From assembly GCA_965222105.1 (NCBI GenBank), contig CBDCTQ010000074.1:281207-345206 (forward strand): 64,000 nt of DNA. The letters are read 5' to 3'. Shown one piece after another: positions 1-9,187 of the stretch. Made by a program: the position numbers and the translations under genes. How positions within the stretch are numbered: the stretch's first letter is position 1; every line of letters begins with the position of its first letter. The DNA is from CALGLS01 sp965222105 (lineage in GTDB: Bacteria > Bacteroidota > Bacteroidia > Chitinophagales > Saprospiraceae). The notes beneath the pieces were generated by a model. That model worked only from the letters and a program-made list of their open reading frames with translations, ran no database searches and was not told where the DNA came from.

Positions 1-902
1 GCCAACTCTTTGCGACGCAGGTGGCTGTACCCCAGCCGGATGCGGAAATTTTCTTTTTTACCCAGCAAAAACTCTCCGCTGAAATTCAGATGCCTGAAAA
101 AATTGTCGGTGATCTCCGACAGGCGGCTCCGCTCCTGGGGTTGATTGTCGCCCAGCAGAAATACGTCTTCCTCCGAGTTGGGATCGTCGTAGAGGATATT
201 CCACCGGTGGAGATTATGGTAGGTGATCGTAATTCGAAAGGGGAGGTGGCGCAGCTTTTGCGAAATGCCCAACTGCATATCGAAGGGCAGCGATTCGCGG
301 GTGTCGCCGTATTTGGTAAACTGAGCCCCTGCGTTTTTCAACACCAGGCCCATTGAAAACAGCCCGCTCGTATCCTGATAGTAAGCCCCCAGGTCGATGG
401 CCATCCCCGTCGAGTTGTAAGTCTCCAACTGGGAGGAGATCACTTTGAGGTTGGCACCTACTGCCAGCTTTTCGTAGAGCTGTTTACCGGCGCCCAGCGT
501 GAGGGCATATTCGTTTGCCCGAAAACTGCCAATGACCTGTCCTGTCTCGTCGGTCTCCTTAAATTCTCCATAGCTGAGATATTGAATGCCGACGTGGGTG
601 CTGACCTCCCATTTTTTGAGATAATGGGCATAGCTGGCATACCCGTGCTGAATGTCGGCCAGGTACAACACGTGGTTGACCGACAACTGCTGGTGCATGG
701 TCGGGTTGAGTACGGCGGGGTTTTGTTGTGCCAATGCCACATCGTCGTCTCTCACCGAAACAAGCGTTCCCGCCAGGGCTGTCACCCGGGCAGAAGGGGA
801 GAGGTTGAGGAATTCGTAGACCTGGTCTCCACCATTGATCTGTCCATAGCTATAATCCCACAACAATAATACTACAAAAACTAAGTGTAACGATTTCTTC
901 AT
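1..902 (-). CDS. porQ: Type IX secretion system protein PorQ (3' end beyond window)
   Basis: The reverse strand from the ATG at 902 reads a signal peptide (MKKSLHLVFVVLLLWDYSYG) followed by QINGGDQVYEFLNLSPSAR, then a DDVALAQQNPA stretch and an LSVNHVLYLADIQ stretch. This start pattern is characteristic of PorQ. About 300 residues are visible and the frame is still open at the window edge, so the C-terminus is missing. PorQ is an outer-membrane beta-barrel protein of the T9SS; in Porphyromonas it works with PorZ, PorU and PorV in the cell-surface attachment complex. The rest of the visible protein is beta-rich with many aromatic residues, as expected for a barrel. Its presence fits the several T9SS cargo proteins in this window. 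The family call rests on motif recognition, not a search. Confidence 0.85.
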   Translation of the reverse strand, partial: MKKSLHLVFVVLLLWDYSYGQINGGDQVYEFLNLSPSARVTALAGTLVSVRDDDVALAQQNPAVLNPTMHQQLSVNHVLYLADIQHGYASYAHYLKKWEVSTHVGIQYLSYGEFKETDETGQVIGSFRANEYALTLGAGKQLYEKLAVGANLKVISSQLETYNSTGMAIDLGAYYQDTSGLFSMGLVLKNAGAQFTKYGDTRESLPFDMQLGISQKLRHLPFRITITYHNLHRWNILYDDPNSEEDVFLLGDNQPQERSRLSEITDNFFRHLNFSGEFLLGKKENFRIRLGYSHLRRKEL

Positions 903-943
903 TTTGAAAGTTTATTTATCTTCATCAACACAGTGACAGTTTG

Positions 944-962
944 CCCCGGACTTGCTACGGGG
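944..962. repeat. Dispersed palindromic module, copy 1
   Basis: An intergenic inverted repeat with arms CCCCG/CGGGG around GACTTGCTA. Nearly the same sequence, with the same loop letters GACTTGCT, recurs inside the MITE-like element at 49445-49463. It lies just upstream of porQ. Confidence 0.5.
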
Positions 963-1035
963 GACTTCACTGACGTTCCGTCTTCAGGCGCGCCATAAAG
1001 GTAGCAGTCCCTTCCGACAGGCGAGCTGCATGGAC

Positions 1036-1142
1036 AATCATCAGCAAATCAATCATCAGCAAATCAGCAAATCAATCATCAGCAAATCAGCAAATCAATC
1101 ATCAGCAAATCAGCAAATCAATCATCAGCAAATCAGCAAATC
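1036..1142. repeat. 23-bp tandem repeat (4 full units plus a 15-bp partial unit)
   Basis: Units start at 1051, 1074, 1097 and 1120 and are identical; a truncated 15-bp unit starts at 1036. Each unit is built from the smaller words AATCATC and AGCAAATC. The last unit ends inside the stop codon of the YwqK-like gene (TGA on the minus strand at 1141-1143). The units have no spacers, so this is a simple minisatellite and a likely length-variable site, not a CRISPR array. Confidence 0.9.
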
Positions 1143-1749
1143 ACCCCTCCTTCTCCCAGGTAGTAAAACAAATACCTTTATCACAATTCATCTTCTTGAC
1201 AAGGGTCCCTGTCTCGTCGTATAGTTTCAGCAAGCCGTGTTCATTGTCTCCTTCCAGGTATGCTCCTTCGGCTTTGAGGTTGCCGTTTTTATAATATTCG
1301 GTGAAAGGGCCGTTTTCTTCGTTGTTTTTAAAATGTAATTCCTCTTTGAGTTCGCCGGTTTCGTAATAGCCTTTCCAGAGGCCCTCAATTTGGTTGTCGA
1401 CGTATTCCCCTTCGGCTTGGAGTTGTCCATTTTCATAAAAAGACTGGAAGGCACCTTTGAATTGCCCCATATCGTAGTTTTCGACGATCTGTACCTGCCC
1501 GTTAGGGTAATACAATTTGCGGGTGCCGTGCAAGGTATCGTTCTCGTAATGTGCCTCTTCGAATTTGCCGCCGTCTTTATACCACTTGGTGTAGAGCCCT
1601 TGTTTGCCAAAATTGTCGGTGCGGCGGGTGTAAGAGACCTTGCTGCCGTCTTCATCAACCGTTTCGATCAATTCGGTGGGGTTGCTGCAGGCCATCAGGT
1701 AACAGCACAAGGCCAGGAAAAGGTTGTTTTTTATGGTCATTGAGTTCAT
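1141..1749 (-). CDS. YwqK-like lipoprotein with MORN-type repeats
   Basis: This 202-residue protein begins with a short charged segment, a hydrophobic stretch and the lipobox-like LMACS, so it should be a lipoprotein; the start could also be Met4. The mature part is a string of about five 20-25 residue repeats of the form YYxNGxLxxExxYxxGxxxG (for example YYPNGQVQ, FYENGQLQAEGEY, YYETGELKEELHF, YYKNGNLKAEGAY). These are MORN_2/YwqK-family repeats. Proteins of this family are often labelled 'toxin-antitoxin system YwqK family antitoxin', but a toxin partner is not visible here and the function is unknown. The stop codon overlaps the 23-bp tandem repeat. Confidence 0.8.
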   Translation of the reverse strand: MNSMTIKNNLFLALCCYLMACSNPTELIETVDEDGSKVSYTRRTDNFGKQGLYTKWYKDGGKFEEAHYENDTLHGTRKLYYPNGQVQIVENYDMGQFKGAFQSFYENGQLQAEGEYVDNQIEGLWKGYYETGELKEELHFKNNEENGPFTEYYKNGNLKAEGAYLEGDNEHGLLKLYDETGTLVKKMNCDKGICFTTWEKEG

Positions 1750-1818
1750 AACGTCATTTTTAGGTTTTGATTATTGGTTGCTAATGTAAAAAAGAAGGAT
1801 GACAATGGGAAGACAATC

Positions 1819-3375
1819 TTATGGCCCTGTCTCTCCATCGGCCAGGCTCTCCCGCATCTCTTTCCGAAACCGCAACGTTTTAAAAAACAGCTCCACCTCC
1901 GGCATCCATACCTCAAAAGAAGGGGCAGAGGTGGGCCATCCCTTGGTCAGCGAATCCGTTAGCCCAGGGTCGATGCAATAGGCGGCGTTGCGCAGGATGC
2001 GCTTGAGGTGGGTGCCCATCCAAAAGCTGTTGCCCTGGCGGTTGATCCAATCTTTTACCTTTTTGATGAAAGTACGGGTCAGCGACTCACTCCATGTAGC
2101 AGTATTGTTGCGTGTCAGGAGGTAAAACGACGATTCTTCGTCGGGAAGGCCAATGCAATGCTGCAAAGCCGCAGGAGCTACCGCGTTGAAAACCGCCTCA
2201 GTAGCATTTTCGTAGAGCGCCCTGGGGTTGAAATCCGTCCAACGCTCCTGTCGGCGGTGGTCGATCCAGAACTGCAGCAAAGCAGTGGCCCACCCCTCGT
2301 CAGTATGTAAAGTGGCGGCCCGACTCAATGCTTCCAACAATAATCCCGCATATTCGCTTCGCGTAAAAATCGCAACCAGTTCGTCAGGTGTTTTTTCAAA
2401 CCTGGCTTCCCATTTCGTGGGAGGAACCACCGCCATCATTTGAGCCAGGCGGCTGGCTTTGACCCCACCGCCCGCTATTTTTCCCGTCCATTGGCGGCGG
2501 GGGTCGAGGCCGTCGCGCAGCATAGCCTCCGTTATTTTTTCGGGCAGGATGACCATGGGTTTAATTTTTCCTTTCGGGGAGCCATTGATCCCAATCAGCG
2601 GTTCGAGGCGCTGCCAGATGCGCTCTTGCAGGGCTGATCCCGGTATTCTGCTGAGGAGAAAAGCGGCTTTGGTGCGCACTTCTTTTCGGCGGTCGTCGAG
2701 TGCTGGTTCCAGCAAGGGTTCATCATCGGAACATACAGTAGGTTCTAAGGCGGAGAGAAAAGCCGTCTTTTGTTTGTGGTCGAGCTGCGGCCAAATGCTT
2801 TGCAACAGCGAGATACTTTCTGGAATGTCCTGCTGACGCAAATGAAGCAAGGCGGCTAGTTGTTGAGGGAAAGCCGCTGTTGTCCAGTCGCTCATATCGG
2901 GTTCTGCAAATAGCGTCGACCATTCCGGATGCAGGCCGATCAGCCAGTGGGCCTGCGCGCCTAGTAGCGGACGGATCATGTCGATCTGTGAGGGTTGCTC
3001 TGTGGCCTGTTGAAGCATTTGCGGTAGCTGCTCCGGCGGCAAAAAGCGTTGATGCTGTCGGGCCAACGCTAAAAATTCCGGCAAAGCACGATCATAAGTG
3101 CCGTCGAGGATCTGTTGGAGATGCCGGGTGGCGGCAGGGGAGCAATACGATTGGTCACCATGATCGGGTGCCGTTGGGATGTCCCCATCCCAGGAGCCCG
3201 GTATATAGCCTGCCTTGCGTTGCGCCTGCATTTTTGCGGCAGCTTCAAGCAAGGCAACCGCCATATCGCCCTCCGTCGACACACCCAACGAATCCAGGGT
3301 TTGCCGCAAGGCCTCTGGCACCTCCACGCGGTCGGACCCCAGCAAAGCCACCCGTACCAACTCCTTCCAGTGCAT
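1819..3375 (-). CDS. DUF5691-like helical-repeat protein
   Basis: A cytoplasmic protein of about 518 residues starting MHWKELVRVALLGSDRVEVP. The frame is open further upstream to 3411, but a TAnnTTTG promoter element at 3390-3397 lies between that point and the ATG at 3375, so the inner start is chosen. The W-x-E-L-V-x-x-A-L-L-G-S/T-(D/E)R opening is what I associate with DUF5691, a family often found near SWIM zinc-finger, MoxR or VWA genes; none of these is adjacent here. The middle (RRKEVRTKAAFLLSRIPGS) looks like HEAT-type repeats. No catalytic motif was seen. The family name is from memory, with moderate certainty. Confidence 0.6.
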   Translation of the reverse strand: MHWKELVRVALLGSDRVEVPEALRQTLDSLGVSTEGDMAVALLEAAAKMQAQRKAGYIPGSWDGDIPTAPDHGDQSYCSPAATRHLQQILDGTYDRALPEFLALARQHQRFLPPEQLPQMLQQATEQPSQIDMIRPLLGAQAHWLIGLHPEWSTLFAEPDMSDWTTAAFPQQLAALLHLRQQDIPESISLLQSIWPQLDHKQKTAFLSALEPTVCSDDEPLLEPALDDRRKEVRTKAAFLLSRIPGSALQERIWQRLEPLIGINGSPKGKIKPMVILPEKITEAMLRDGLDPRRQWTGKIAGGGVKASRLAQMMAVVPPTKWEARFEKTPDELVAIFTRSEYAGLLLEALSRAATLHTDEGWATALLQFWIDHRRQERWTDFNPRALYENATEAVFNAVAPAALQHCIGLPDEESSFYLLTRNNTATWSESLTRTFIKKVKDWINRQGNSFWMGTHLKRILRNAAYCIDPGLTDSLTKGWPTSAPSFEVWMPEVELFFKTLRFRKEMRESLADGETGP

Positions 3376-3389
3376 ATTGTTATTTTTTG

Positions 3390-3397
3390 CAAATATA
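3390..3397 (-). promoter_or_regulatory. -7 promoter element for the DUF5691-like gene
   Basis: The minus strand reads TATATTTG, an exact match to the Bacteroidota TAnnTTTG -7 consensus, 14 nt before the ATG at 3375. It decides the start codon of the gene. Confidence 0.6.
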
Positions 3398-3529
3398 AAG
3401 TAGCCAGCCAATTTATTGGCCAGGCTCCCGTAATTATCTTCACCCCCACCTACCGGTCGACAAGTTTATTGACCAGGCTCCCCCCTCCCCGCACATCATA
3501 GCCCCTATCTCCATCGTTATAACCCATAT

Positions 3530-4501
3530 ATGTCGCTCAGGATTCTACTTATATACCTGTTCTGGATGGTTTCCCTGACCAGTCACGGGCAACACCTACC
3601 CTGGTCTGACACCCGATCTGGCGATTTCCAAAGCCCCTTAGGCGGTCGCATCGGATTGCAAATCACCCTCGGCCAGCCCATCAACAGGGTGGGAATGGTC
3701 TTCAACTTATTCTATCAAAAAGACTGGATTCAGGTCAATTCCGAATGGCGGGGTCACTACAACTTCTCCGCCTACGGCCCCAAAGGCAAAAGCTGGGAAA
3801 GCCGCACCACCATCGGCCTCATCGCAGCCATTGGCGACAGCCTGAGCGGCGAAACCAATCCTTTTGTAGATGTATTGTTACACCAGACAAAGCGATCCTT
3901 TGCCCTGGGCTATGCTTACCGTTTCTACCACGACAATCGCCAAACCTCCCAGGGGAGCGGCTCTCTGGCCCTGCACTTCAAAAACTTCTATATCCTTACG
4001 GAAAACGATATGCTCGGCAGCACGGTGGGCAAAGACCGGTTTCGCACCGGTGCTTTTGCCTTCGGCTACCGCTACGACCGGTGGCTCTACGAACTGACCA
4101 CCGTACTCTGGACCGGCCAAACCCGTGGAGAAAACACACAAACTTATCGGGGCGAGCAGGCCGGGAACTATCCCGCCCGCTGGGGCTATCGCGACATCTC
4201 AAAAGCCCTTTACGGTGATTGTTCCCACGGCGTTGTGGCAGGCCGGGTTCAGTACGCGCTCCCTTACGGGCAAATCGCTCAAGCAACCTTTGGTGTAGAT
4301 GATGAGCGCATCCGAAATTTTGTGCAAAACAAGCTCATCCACGACATGTACTTCTTTCCATCCAAATGGACAACTGTCCGCAACCTGCACTTTCCCATGC
4401 TCGACTGCGAGGGCAACGCCTATTGTTATCGCGACGACCAGTCTGTACGCCCCCTGCGGTGGGTATATCAACTGGGGTTGAACGGGATGCGGTTTTATTA
4501 G
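3530..4501 (+). CDS. Exported protein resembling polymorphic toxin type 23 proteins
   Basis: A 323-residue protein with a signal peptide ending near SLTSHGQ. The mature part is rich in alternating aromatic residues and probably beta-stranded. The second half (GKDRFRTGAFAFGYRYD, then a Tyr/Thr-rich stretch, then DERIRNFVQNKLIHDMYFFP) resembles the Bacteroidota proteins labelled 'polymorphic toxin type 23 domain' (Ntox23), in which IRxxxQNxxxHD near the C-terminus is the feature I recall. It has no T9SS sorting domain and no obvious immunity gene beside it; the downstream neighbour is convergent tonB. It could simply be an outer-membrane or periplasmic structural protein. Confidence 0.5.
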   Translation: MSLRILLIYLFWMVSLTSHGQHLPWSDTRSGDFQSPLGGRIGLQITLGQPINRVGMVFNLFYQKDWIQVNSEWRGHYNFSAYGPKGKSWESRTTIGLIAAIGDSLSGETNPFVDVLLHQTKRSFALGYAYRFYHDNRQTSQGSGSLALHFKNFYILTENDMLGSTVGKDRFRTGAFAFGYRYDRWLYELTTVLWTGQTRGENTQTYRGEQAGNYPARWGYRDISKALYGDCSHGVVAGRVQYALPYGQIAQATFGVDDERIRNFVQNKLIHDMYFFPSKWTTVRNLHFPMLDCEGNAYCYRDDQSVRPLRWVYQLGLNGMRFY

Positions 4502-4591
4502 GTGGGCATTGATCCAAAAAAAGGCCACCCTCATTCAGGAGGATGACCGATCTCAGTCGTCGAAAACTGGAATGTCGTTTTTTTTTGTGCT

Positions 4592-5359
4592 TTACCGCAG
4601 CCGATACCGCACCGGCAGGTTGTACTTCACCCGGACTGCTCTCCCCCTTTGCTTGCCCGGTATCCAGGTCGGCATATTTTTGACAACCCGTGCCGCTTCT
4701 TTGCCACAGCCTGCGCCGATGTCTTTGGCTATTTCTATATTGCTGATGCTGCCGTCTTTTTCGATGATGAATCGCACGATGACGACTCCTTCAACGCCGT
4801 TGTGACGGGCCGGAGCCGGATACCGGATGTTGTCATATATATAGGTCAGCAATTTTTTTTCGGCGCAGGCCTTCTTCTCCTCTTTGGTTCCTTCCATAGC
4901 TTCACATCCTTTGAACCGGGGCATCTCCTCCACGAAGATGAAGGGCAACTCTTGGACTTCCGGCTCCGGCGGCAATTCGACGACGGGTGGCTTTGTCGGC
5001 GTGACTACTGGTGGGGCAGGAGCTACAATGGGCTCATCTACCGGTGTGGCAATCTCGTCGGGAATAGGGGCGGGCTCGGGAGCGAACTCCGGTACCTCTT
5101 CGGCAATGATCTCCGTCGAGGGTTTTAGTACTGGCGGTGGTGGGGTTCTTTTTTTGTGTTGAACGGTGCGTTCGATCTCGATGACGGGCTCCATTTCGAT
5201 TTCGACCATAGTCTCCGGTTGGGCAGGGCGGGGAGAGGCGGTCCAGTTGAAAGCGAGAATGACGACGCCCAGGGAACAAAGCATTCCGATATTGAAAAAC
5301 GGTGCATACCATTTCCGTAATTGAGCAACATAAGGGTGGCGTTGGTTGATTTTAGACAT
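4592..5359 (-). CDS. tonB: Energy transducer TonB
   Basis: A 255-residue protein with the classic TonB plan. It has a short cytoplasmic N-terminus, one membrane segment (about residues 20-38, IGMLCSLGVVILAFNW), a long Pro/Glu/Val-rich periplasmic spacer (residues about 65-145) that includes a basic patch HKKRTPPPPV, and a C-terminal TonB_C domain. That domain contains YPAPARHNGVEGVVIVRFII, the DGSISN turn and the final strand NLPVRYRLR. It passes proton-motive energy from ExbB/ExbD to outer-membrane receptors. No exbB, exbD or receptor gene is adjacent, so its partner is unknown. The C-terminal domain is of the kind often duplicated in Bacteroidota. Confidence 0.9.
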   Translation of the reverse strand: MSKINQRHPYVAQLRKWYAPFFNIGMLCSLGVVILAFNWTASPRPAQPETMVEIEMEPVIEIERTVQHKKRTPPPPVLKPSTEIIAEEVPEFAPEPAPIPDEIATPVDEPIVAPAPPVVTPTKPPVVELPPEPEVQELPFIFVEEMPRFKGCEAMEGTKEEKKACAEKKLLTYIYDNIRYPAPARHNGVEGVVIVRFIIEKDGSISNIEIAKDIGAGCGKEAARVVKNMPTWIPGKQRGRAVRVKYNLPVRYRLR

Positions 5360-5546
5360 GGTGTAAATGATTTAGTACCTTTCGGAAAATGCGGCTCTAT
5401 TGGCCAAACATCCAAAAGCGTTGGTGAAACTAATTTTGGGTACAACCCCGACGACTGGAAAGGAGGACAGAGGAAAGCTTTCACACAACAAGATGTAAAT
5501 CCATGTTTTTTTGGCGCAAGCCGTAGCATTTTTTTTTAAAACAAAC

Positions 5547-5554
5547 TACTTTTG
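5547..5554 (+). promoter_or_regulatory. -7 promoter element for the M16 peptidase gene
   Basis: TACTTTTG matches TAnnTTTG exactly, 32 nt before the ATG at 5587. An A/T-rich tract precedes it. Confidence 0.55.
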
Positions 5555-5586
5555 TCCTTGCGGTTTCGTTTTCCATTCCGCCTTTT

Positions 5587-6879
5587 GTGTGGGTTGGAAT
5601 GTTGTTTGATGGCTGTGATTTTATTTCCAAAAGATTCATTCCCTTGATACATTTTTCCCGCTTTCAGTTGGCCAATGGACTTAGGGTGGTCGTTCACCAG
5701 GACCCCAGCACCCCGATGGCGGCCCTCAACGTTTTGTACAATGTAGGAGCCCGCGACGAGTCGCCCGACAAAACTGGCTTCGCCCACCTTTTTGAGCACC
5801 TTATGTTTGCCGGCTCCGCCAATGTGCCCGACTTCGACGAACAAATACAACTGGCCGGCGGCGAAAACAACGCCTACACCACCAACGACACCACCAATTT
5901 TTACAGCGTCGTGCCCGCTCAAAATCTGGAGCGCATTTTTTGGCTGGAGGCCGACCGGATGCAAAGCCTCAACATCAACGAGCAAGCACTCGACGTGCAG
6001 CGGAAAGTGGTGGTGGAAGAGTTCAAAGAGAGTTGCCTCAACCAACCCTACGGCGACGCCTGGCACCACATTGCCGAACTGGCTTATCAGGTACACCCTT
6101 ACCGCTGGCCCGCCATCGGAAAAATTCCCAAACACATCGAAGAGGCTACCCTCGAAGACGTCCGCCATTTTTACCATACCTGGTACCGGCCCAATAATGC
6201 TGTGCTTTCGGTGGCAGGGAATGTCGATGTTGAACAGATAAAACGCTGGGCCGAAAAATGGTTTGGCGACATCCCCACCGGCAACGTCCCACAGCGTCTC
6301 CTGCCCACCGAACCGCCACAACTGGAAATCCACAAACGCTTCAGTTCTAACAAAGTGCCCGCAGATGCTCTGTTTCTGGCCTTCCATGTGCCTGGCCGCA
6401 AAGATCCCGACTACTACACCGTCGACCTGCTGTCCGACCTGCTTTGCAACGGCGGCTCTTCCCGCCTCTACCGCCGTCTGCTCAAAGAACAGCGGCTTTT
6501 CTCACAAATCGACGCCTACATTTCCGGAAGCCTCGACCCCGGATTGTTGCTCATAGAAGGACGCCCATCGGAAGAGGTTACCTTGGAAGCAGCGGAGGCA
6601 GCCATCTGGAATGAACTGGAACAGATCAGAGCCAACGGCCTCACCAAGGCCGAATTGCAAAAGTTGAAAAACAAAGCGGAGAGCACCTTGATCTATTCCG
6701 AGATCAGCGCTCTGAATAAGGCCCTTAACCTCGCTTTTTTCGAGATGTTGGGCGACGCCAACTGGATCAACCGGGAGGTTGACTATTACAACCGCATCAC
6801 CTGCGAAGATATGCAGCGCGTGGCCGGGGAGGTGTTTGTGGAGGCCAATTGTTCGGAGGTGTATTACCGGGCGGGGTAA
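5587..6879 (+). CDS. M16 family zinc metallopeptidase (insulinase/PqqL type)
   Basis: A 430-residue protein with the inverted zinc motif HxxEH in GFAHLFEHLMFAG and the downstream glutamate in VVEEFKES, about 75 residues later. The N-terminal domain is followed by the inactive second M16 domain (FHVPGRKDPDYYTVDLLSDLL, then GGSSRLYRRLLKE). The length is that of a single-chain M16B protein. There is no signal peptide, so it is probably cytoplasmic or needs a paired subunit. The homologous region begins at about residue 23 (IHFSRFQLANGLRVVV), so the true start may be later, for example the TTG at 5644; the ATG at 5587 agrees with the promoter at 5547. It ends one base before the convergent 2OG-oxygenase gene. 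Confidence 0.88.
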   Translation: MWVGMLFDGCDFISKRFIPLIHFSRFQLANGLRVVVHQDPSTPMAALNVLYNVGARDESPDKTGFAHLFEHLMFAGSANVPDFDEQIQLAGGENNAYTTNDTTNFYSVVPAQNLERIFWLEADRMQSLNINEQALDVQRKVVVEEFKESCLNQPYGDAWHHIAELAYQVHPYRWPAIGKIPKHIEEATLEDVRHFYHTWYRPNNAVLSVAGNVDVEQIKRWAEKWFGDIPTGNVPQRLLPTEPPQLEIHKRFSSNKVPADALFLAFHVPGRKDPDYYTVDLLSDLLCNGGSSRLYRRLLKEQRLFSQIDAYISGSLDPGLLLIEGRPSEEVTLEAAEAAIWNELEQIRANGLTKAELQKLKNKAESTLIYSEISALNKALNLAFFEMLGDANWINREVDYYNRITCEDMQRVAGEVFVEANCSEVYYRAG

Positions 6880-6880
6880 A

Positions 6881-9142
6881 TTATAATTTGCGCATTTTTT
6901 TTAAAATTGCCCGGTCTTCTTTCCATTGGGTGTGTGAGCGTTCAAAGGCGCTATGCGTTTTTATGAGCCTGAGGGTATATGGCCTGCCTTTTTCGATGGT
7001 TTCCGTTTTAAGGTCAATGGTTACCCTGTTGATCGCGTTTTGCATTTCTTTGCGAAGGCTTTGGTTGGCGGTGTAGTCGAAGGTGCGCAGGGTAGGAGAG
7101 CGCAGGAAGGGGGTGAGCATTTCCCAGATTTTCTGGTTGCTCTTTGTTTTCGGTACGCTGCGCTTCCAGTTGGGGGGTGGCGAGGGCTCTTTTTCCGTTC
7201 GCGCTTCCAGGTCGGCGATGCAGGTTTCTAACAAGGTGTTTGTCAACGTTGTTTTGTTGGTTTTTTGCTCAAGCAAAACTTTGCATAACACTTTGTTGAC
7301 GTAGTTGCGGGGCATTTTTCGCGTAAGCGCAGTTATCGTTTTATCTGTCCAGATTGTATCCTCCATATGCTGGCTGAAGTACAACAGTTTCTCCACAATG
7401 CCGGTTATGGCTTTTTGCTGATCGGAAACCTGGTCGGGATAATACGAATTTTCTTTGAGGAGGTGCAGCTTTATTTTAGTCAGGTAGGTAGGTGCCTGGC
7501 TGATGTGTTCGATTGCGAATATCCTGGACGGTTCCGGGCCATTCTCCAGCAGCCATTTCAGGAGGCCAAACAGGTGGTTGATCACCAAAGGATCAGAAGT
7601 GTTGCCAACCTGCTGGATGATCGGAGAAAACAGGTCTGGTGGAAATTGATTAATGAGGTCGGCCCACTGACGAATAAGAATATGCGGGAAGACGTCTATC
7701 AGAGTGCTGGCATGTTTGGTTACCACCGACTCGTCTTCCATTTTGGCAAGCACCCGGACAAGGGGAGTAAAGTTGGGGATTCTTTGATAACGATACTCAT
7801 TTTTGTCGAAGTTGGTCAGTAACGACAGCAGTTCGTCGGCCTGCTGTGGTGATTGAAGTACGGGATCATCCCAATTGTCGACATAGTAGTTCAGCCAATC
7901 AAGCATTACCTCAGTGGATGCATTTTGCAAAAAATCCAAATGTAGTTTCTTGGGCCATAGAACCACGGCGCCATAATGATACCAATACTCCATGGTCATG
8001 CCTGCATTGCCAGTGTAGCCTTCCTCCTCCTGTTCTGTGGGGTCTCCTTCTTTGATCTCGATGTCTCTGATCAATTCCTCTTCGTCGATCATTAGGGTGC
8101 CCAGGCCGGGGATACCTTCTTCTCCCCAATGGTTTAATTCTGTGTATTCTTCGAATATTTCATCGCCCATGGTTCCCGGTTTGGGGTCACGGCCCCGGCC
8201 CCTGTATCCATAGTGATAATCGTAGTCTCCTTCCAGGTCACCCATTTGATAGCAGGTGGCCAGTGCCAGTGCGGCAAAATATCCGGCTTTGTCGGCTGCA
8301 TCCAACAATATTTCAGCGCGAGGCCGGTCGTGGCTCTTAAGGTTGGCCATCGAAAAGTTGGAAGGGGTGTACTGGTGACCCAGCAATACCACTTTGGGCT
8401 CGTGCCAGGTAATCTTTTGAGGCCAGTGTTGCATGATGGAAGCGAGTTGTGCTGACTTTTGCCCGAGGTTATCCGCGCTGATGATTTTTTTACCAGCGGT
8501 CTGAATAAGATTGTACACCAGTACTACCCTATGGCCCGAAGTGACGGGTTTGAGTTCGTGATCGCAGTCGGCATAAAAAGCGGCAAAGGGAATTTTAAAA
8601 TCAGAAGCGGCCAGAGAAAAATCGAATGTTTCTTCTTCGTCCTTATGCCGTACCACCAATTCACCGCCGCTGTGTTTGGTTGGCAATCCAACGACGAGCG
8701 TGCCAAACATTCCTTTTTCTTTTTCAGAATCTTTGTGGGGGAGAAAGAAGTCCCCTTTTTCGTAGATTAGTAATTTGTATAGCGATGCAGTGACTTTAGC
8801 CCGGCCAAGTCCAAGTCCCTTTTTTACGTTTTTCAGAATCTTTTTGAGCAGGTTGTCCCAGTTGTCGTCATGGAATACAATTTGGGAGGCGTCAATCTCC
8901 CAGGCGCTGCGTACCGTAGTGTCAGTAATGGTTTTACTGCCTTTGCCGAAAGGTGCCTTCCGGGCTGTCCGGATCAATGCTTTTAGTTGGAGATTGTTGA
9001 GTGGAAAGCTTAATGTGTCTACTTTGAGGACTTCAAGTGCCGGATGTGTGAATTTTTTAACTCCTGAACAGGCGAATGACCCCACACTTTCCACGGTATC
9101 GAGTAGGGTGAGCAATTCTTTTTCAATTTTTCCCATAGTCAT
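6881..9142 (-). CDS. Large protein with an N-terminal 2OG-Fe(II) oxygenase domain
   Basis: About 753 residues from the ATG at 9142. The region around residues 115-235 carries the dioxygenase facial triad: HxD in FFLPHKDSE, a distal His in ADCDHELKPVTSGHR and the Arg of the same segment that would bind 2-oxoglutarate. LVVGLPTKHSGGELVVRH between them is the usual core strand and turn. The remaining 500 residues are mostly helical without a recognised motif, and include an acidic Tyr/Gly-rich insertion (DYDYHYGYRGRGRDPKPGT). The gene follows the Rpn-type nuclease gene by 45 bp on the same strand with no separate promoter seen, so the two probably form an operon. Substrate unknown; prolyl hydroxylase-like is the closest description. 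Confidence 0.7.
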   Translation of the reverse strand: MTMGKIEKELLTLLDTVESVGSFACSGVKKFTHPALEVLKVDTLSFPLNNLQLKALIRTARKAPFGKGSKTITDTTVRSAWEIDASQIVFHDDNWDNLLKKILKNVKKGLGLGRAKVTASLYKLLIYEKGDFFLPHKDSEKEKGMFGTLVVGLPTKHSGGELVVRHKDEEETFDFSLAASDFKIPFAAFYADCDHELKPVTSGHRVVLVYNLIQTAGKKIISADNLGQKSAQLASIMQHWPQKITWHEPKVVLLGHQYTPSNFSMANLKSHDRPRAEILLDAADKAGYFAALALATCYQMGDLEGDYDYHYGYRGRGRDPKPGTMGDEIFEEYTELNHWGEEGIPGLGTLMIDEEELIRDIEIKEGDPTEQEEEGYTGNAGMTMEYWYHYGAVVLWPKKLHLDFLQNASTEVMLDWLNYYVDNWDDPVLQSPQQADELLSLLTNFDKNEYRYQRIPNFTPLVRVLAKMEDESVVTKHASTLIDVFPHILIRQWADLINQFPPDLFSPIIQQVGNTSDPLVINHLFGLLKWLLENGPEPSRIFAIEHISQAPTYLTKIKLHLLKENSYYPDQVSDQQKAITGIVEKLLYFSQHMEDTIWTDKTITALTRKMPRNYVNKVLCKVLLEQKTNKTTLTNTLLETCIADLEARTEKEPSPPPNWKRSVPKTKSNQKIWEMLTPFLRSPTLRTFDYTANQSLRKEMQNAINRVTIDLKTETIEKGRPYTLRLIKTHSAFERSHTQWKEDRAILKKMRKL

Positions 9143-9187
9143 AGTCTTGATTGGATTGTGATCATTATTGCAGCTGGCGTAAAGCAA

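Noticed and set aside
1036..1142. Possible CRISPR array
   Set aside because: Units are contiguous 23-bp copies without spacers and no cas gene is near.
5536..6387. 283-codon minus-strand frame
   Set aside because: Antisense to the M16 peptidase gene, whose HxxEH motif is intact.
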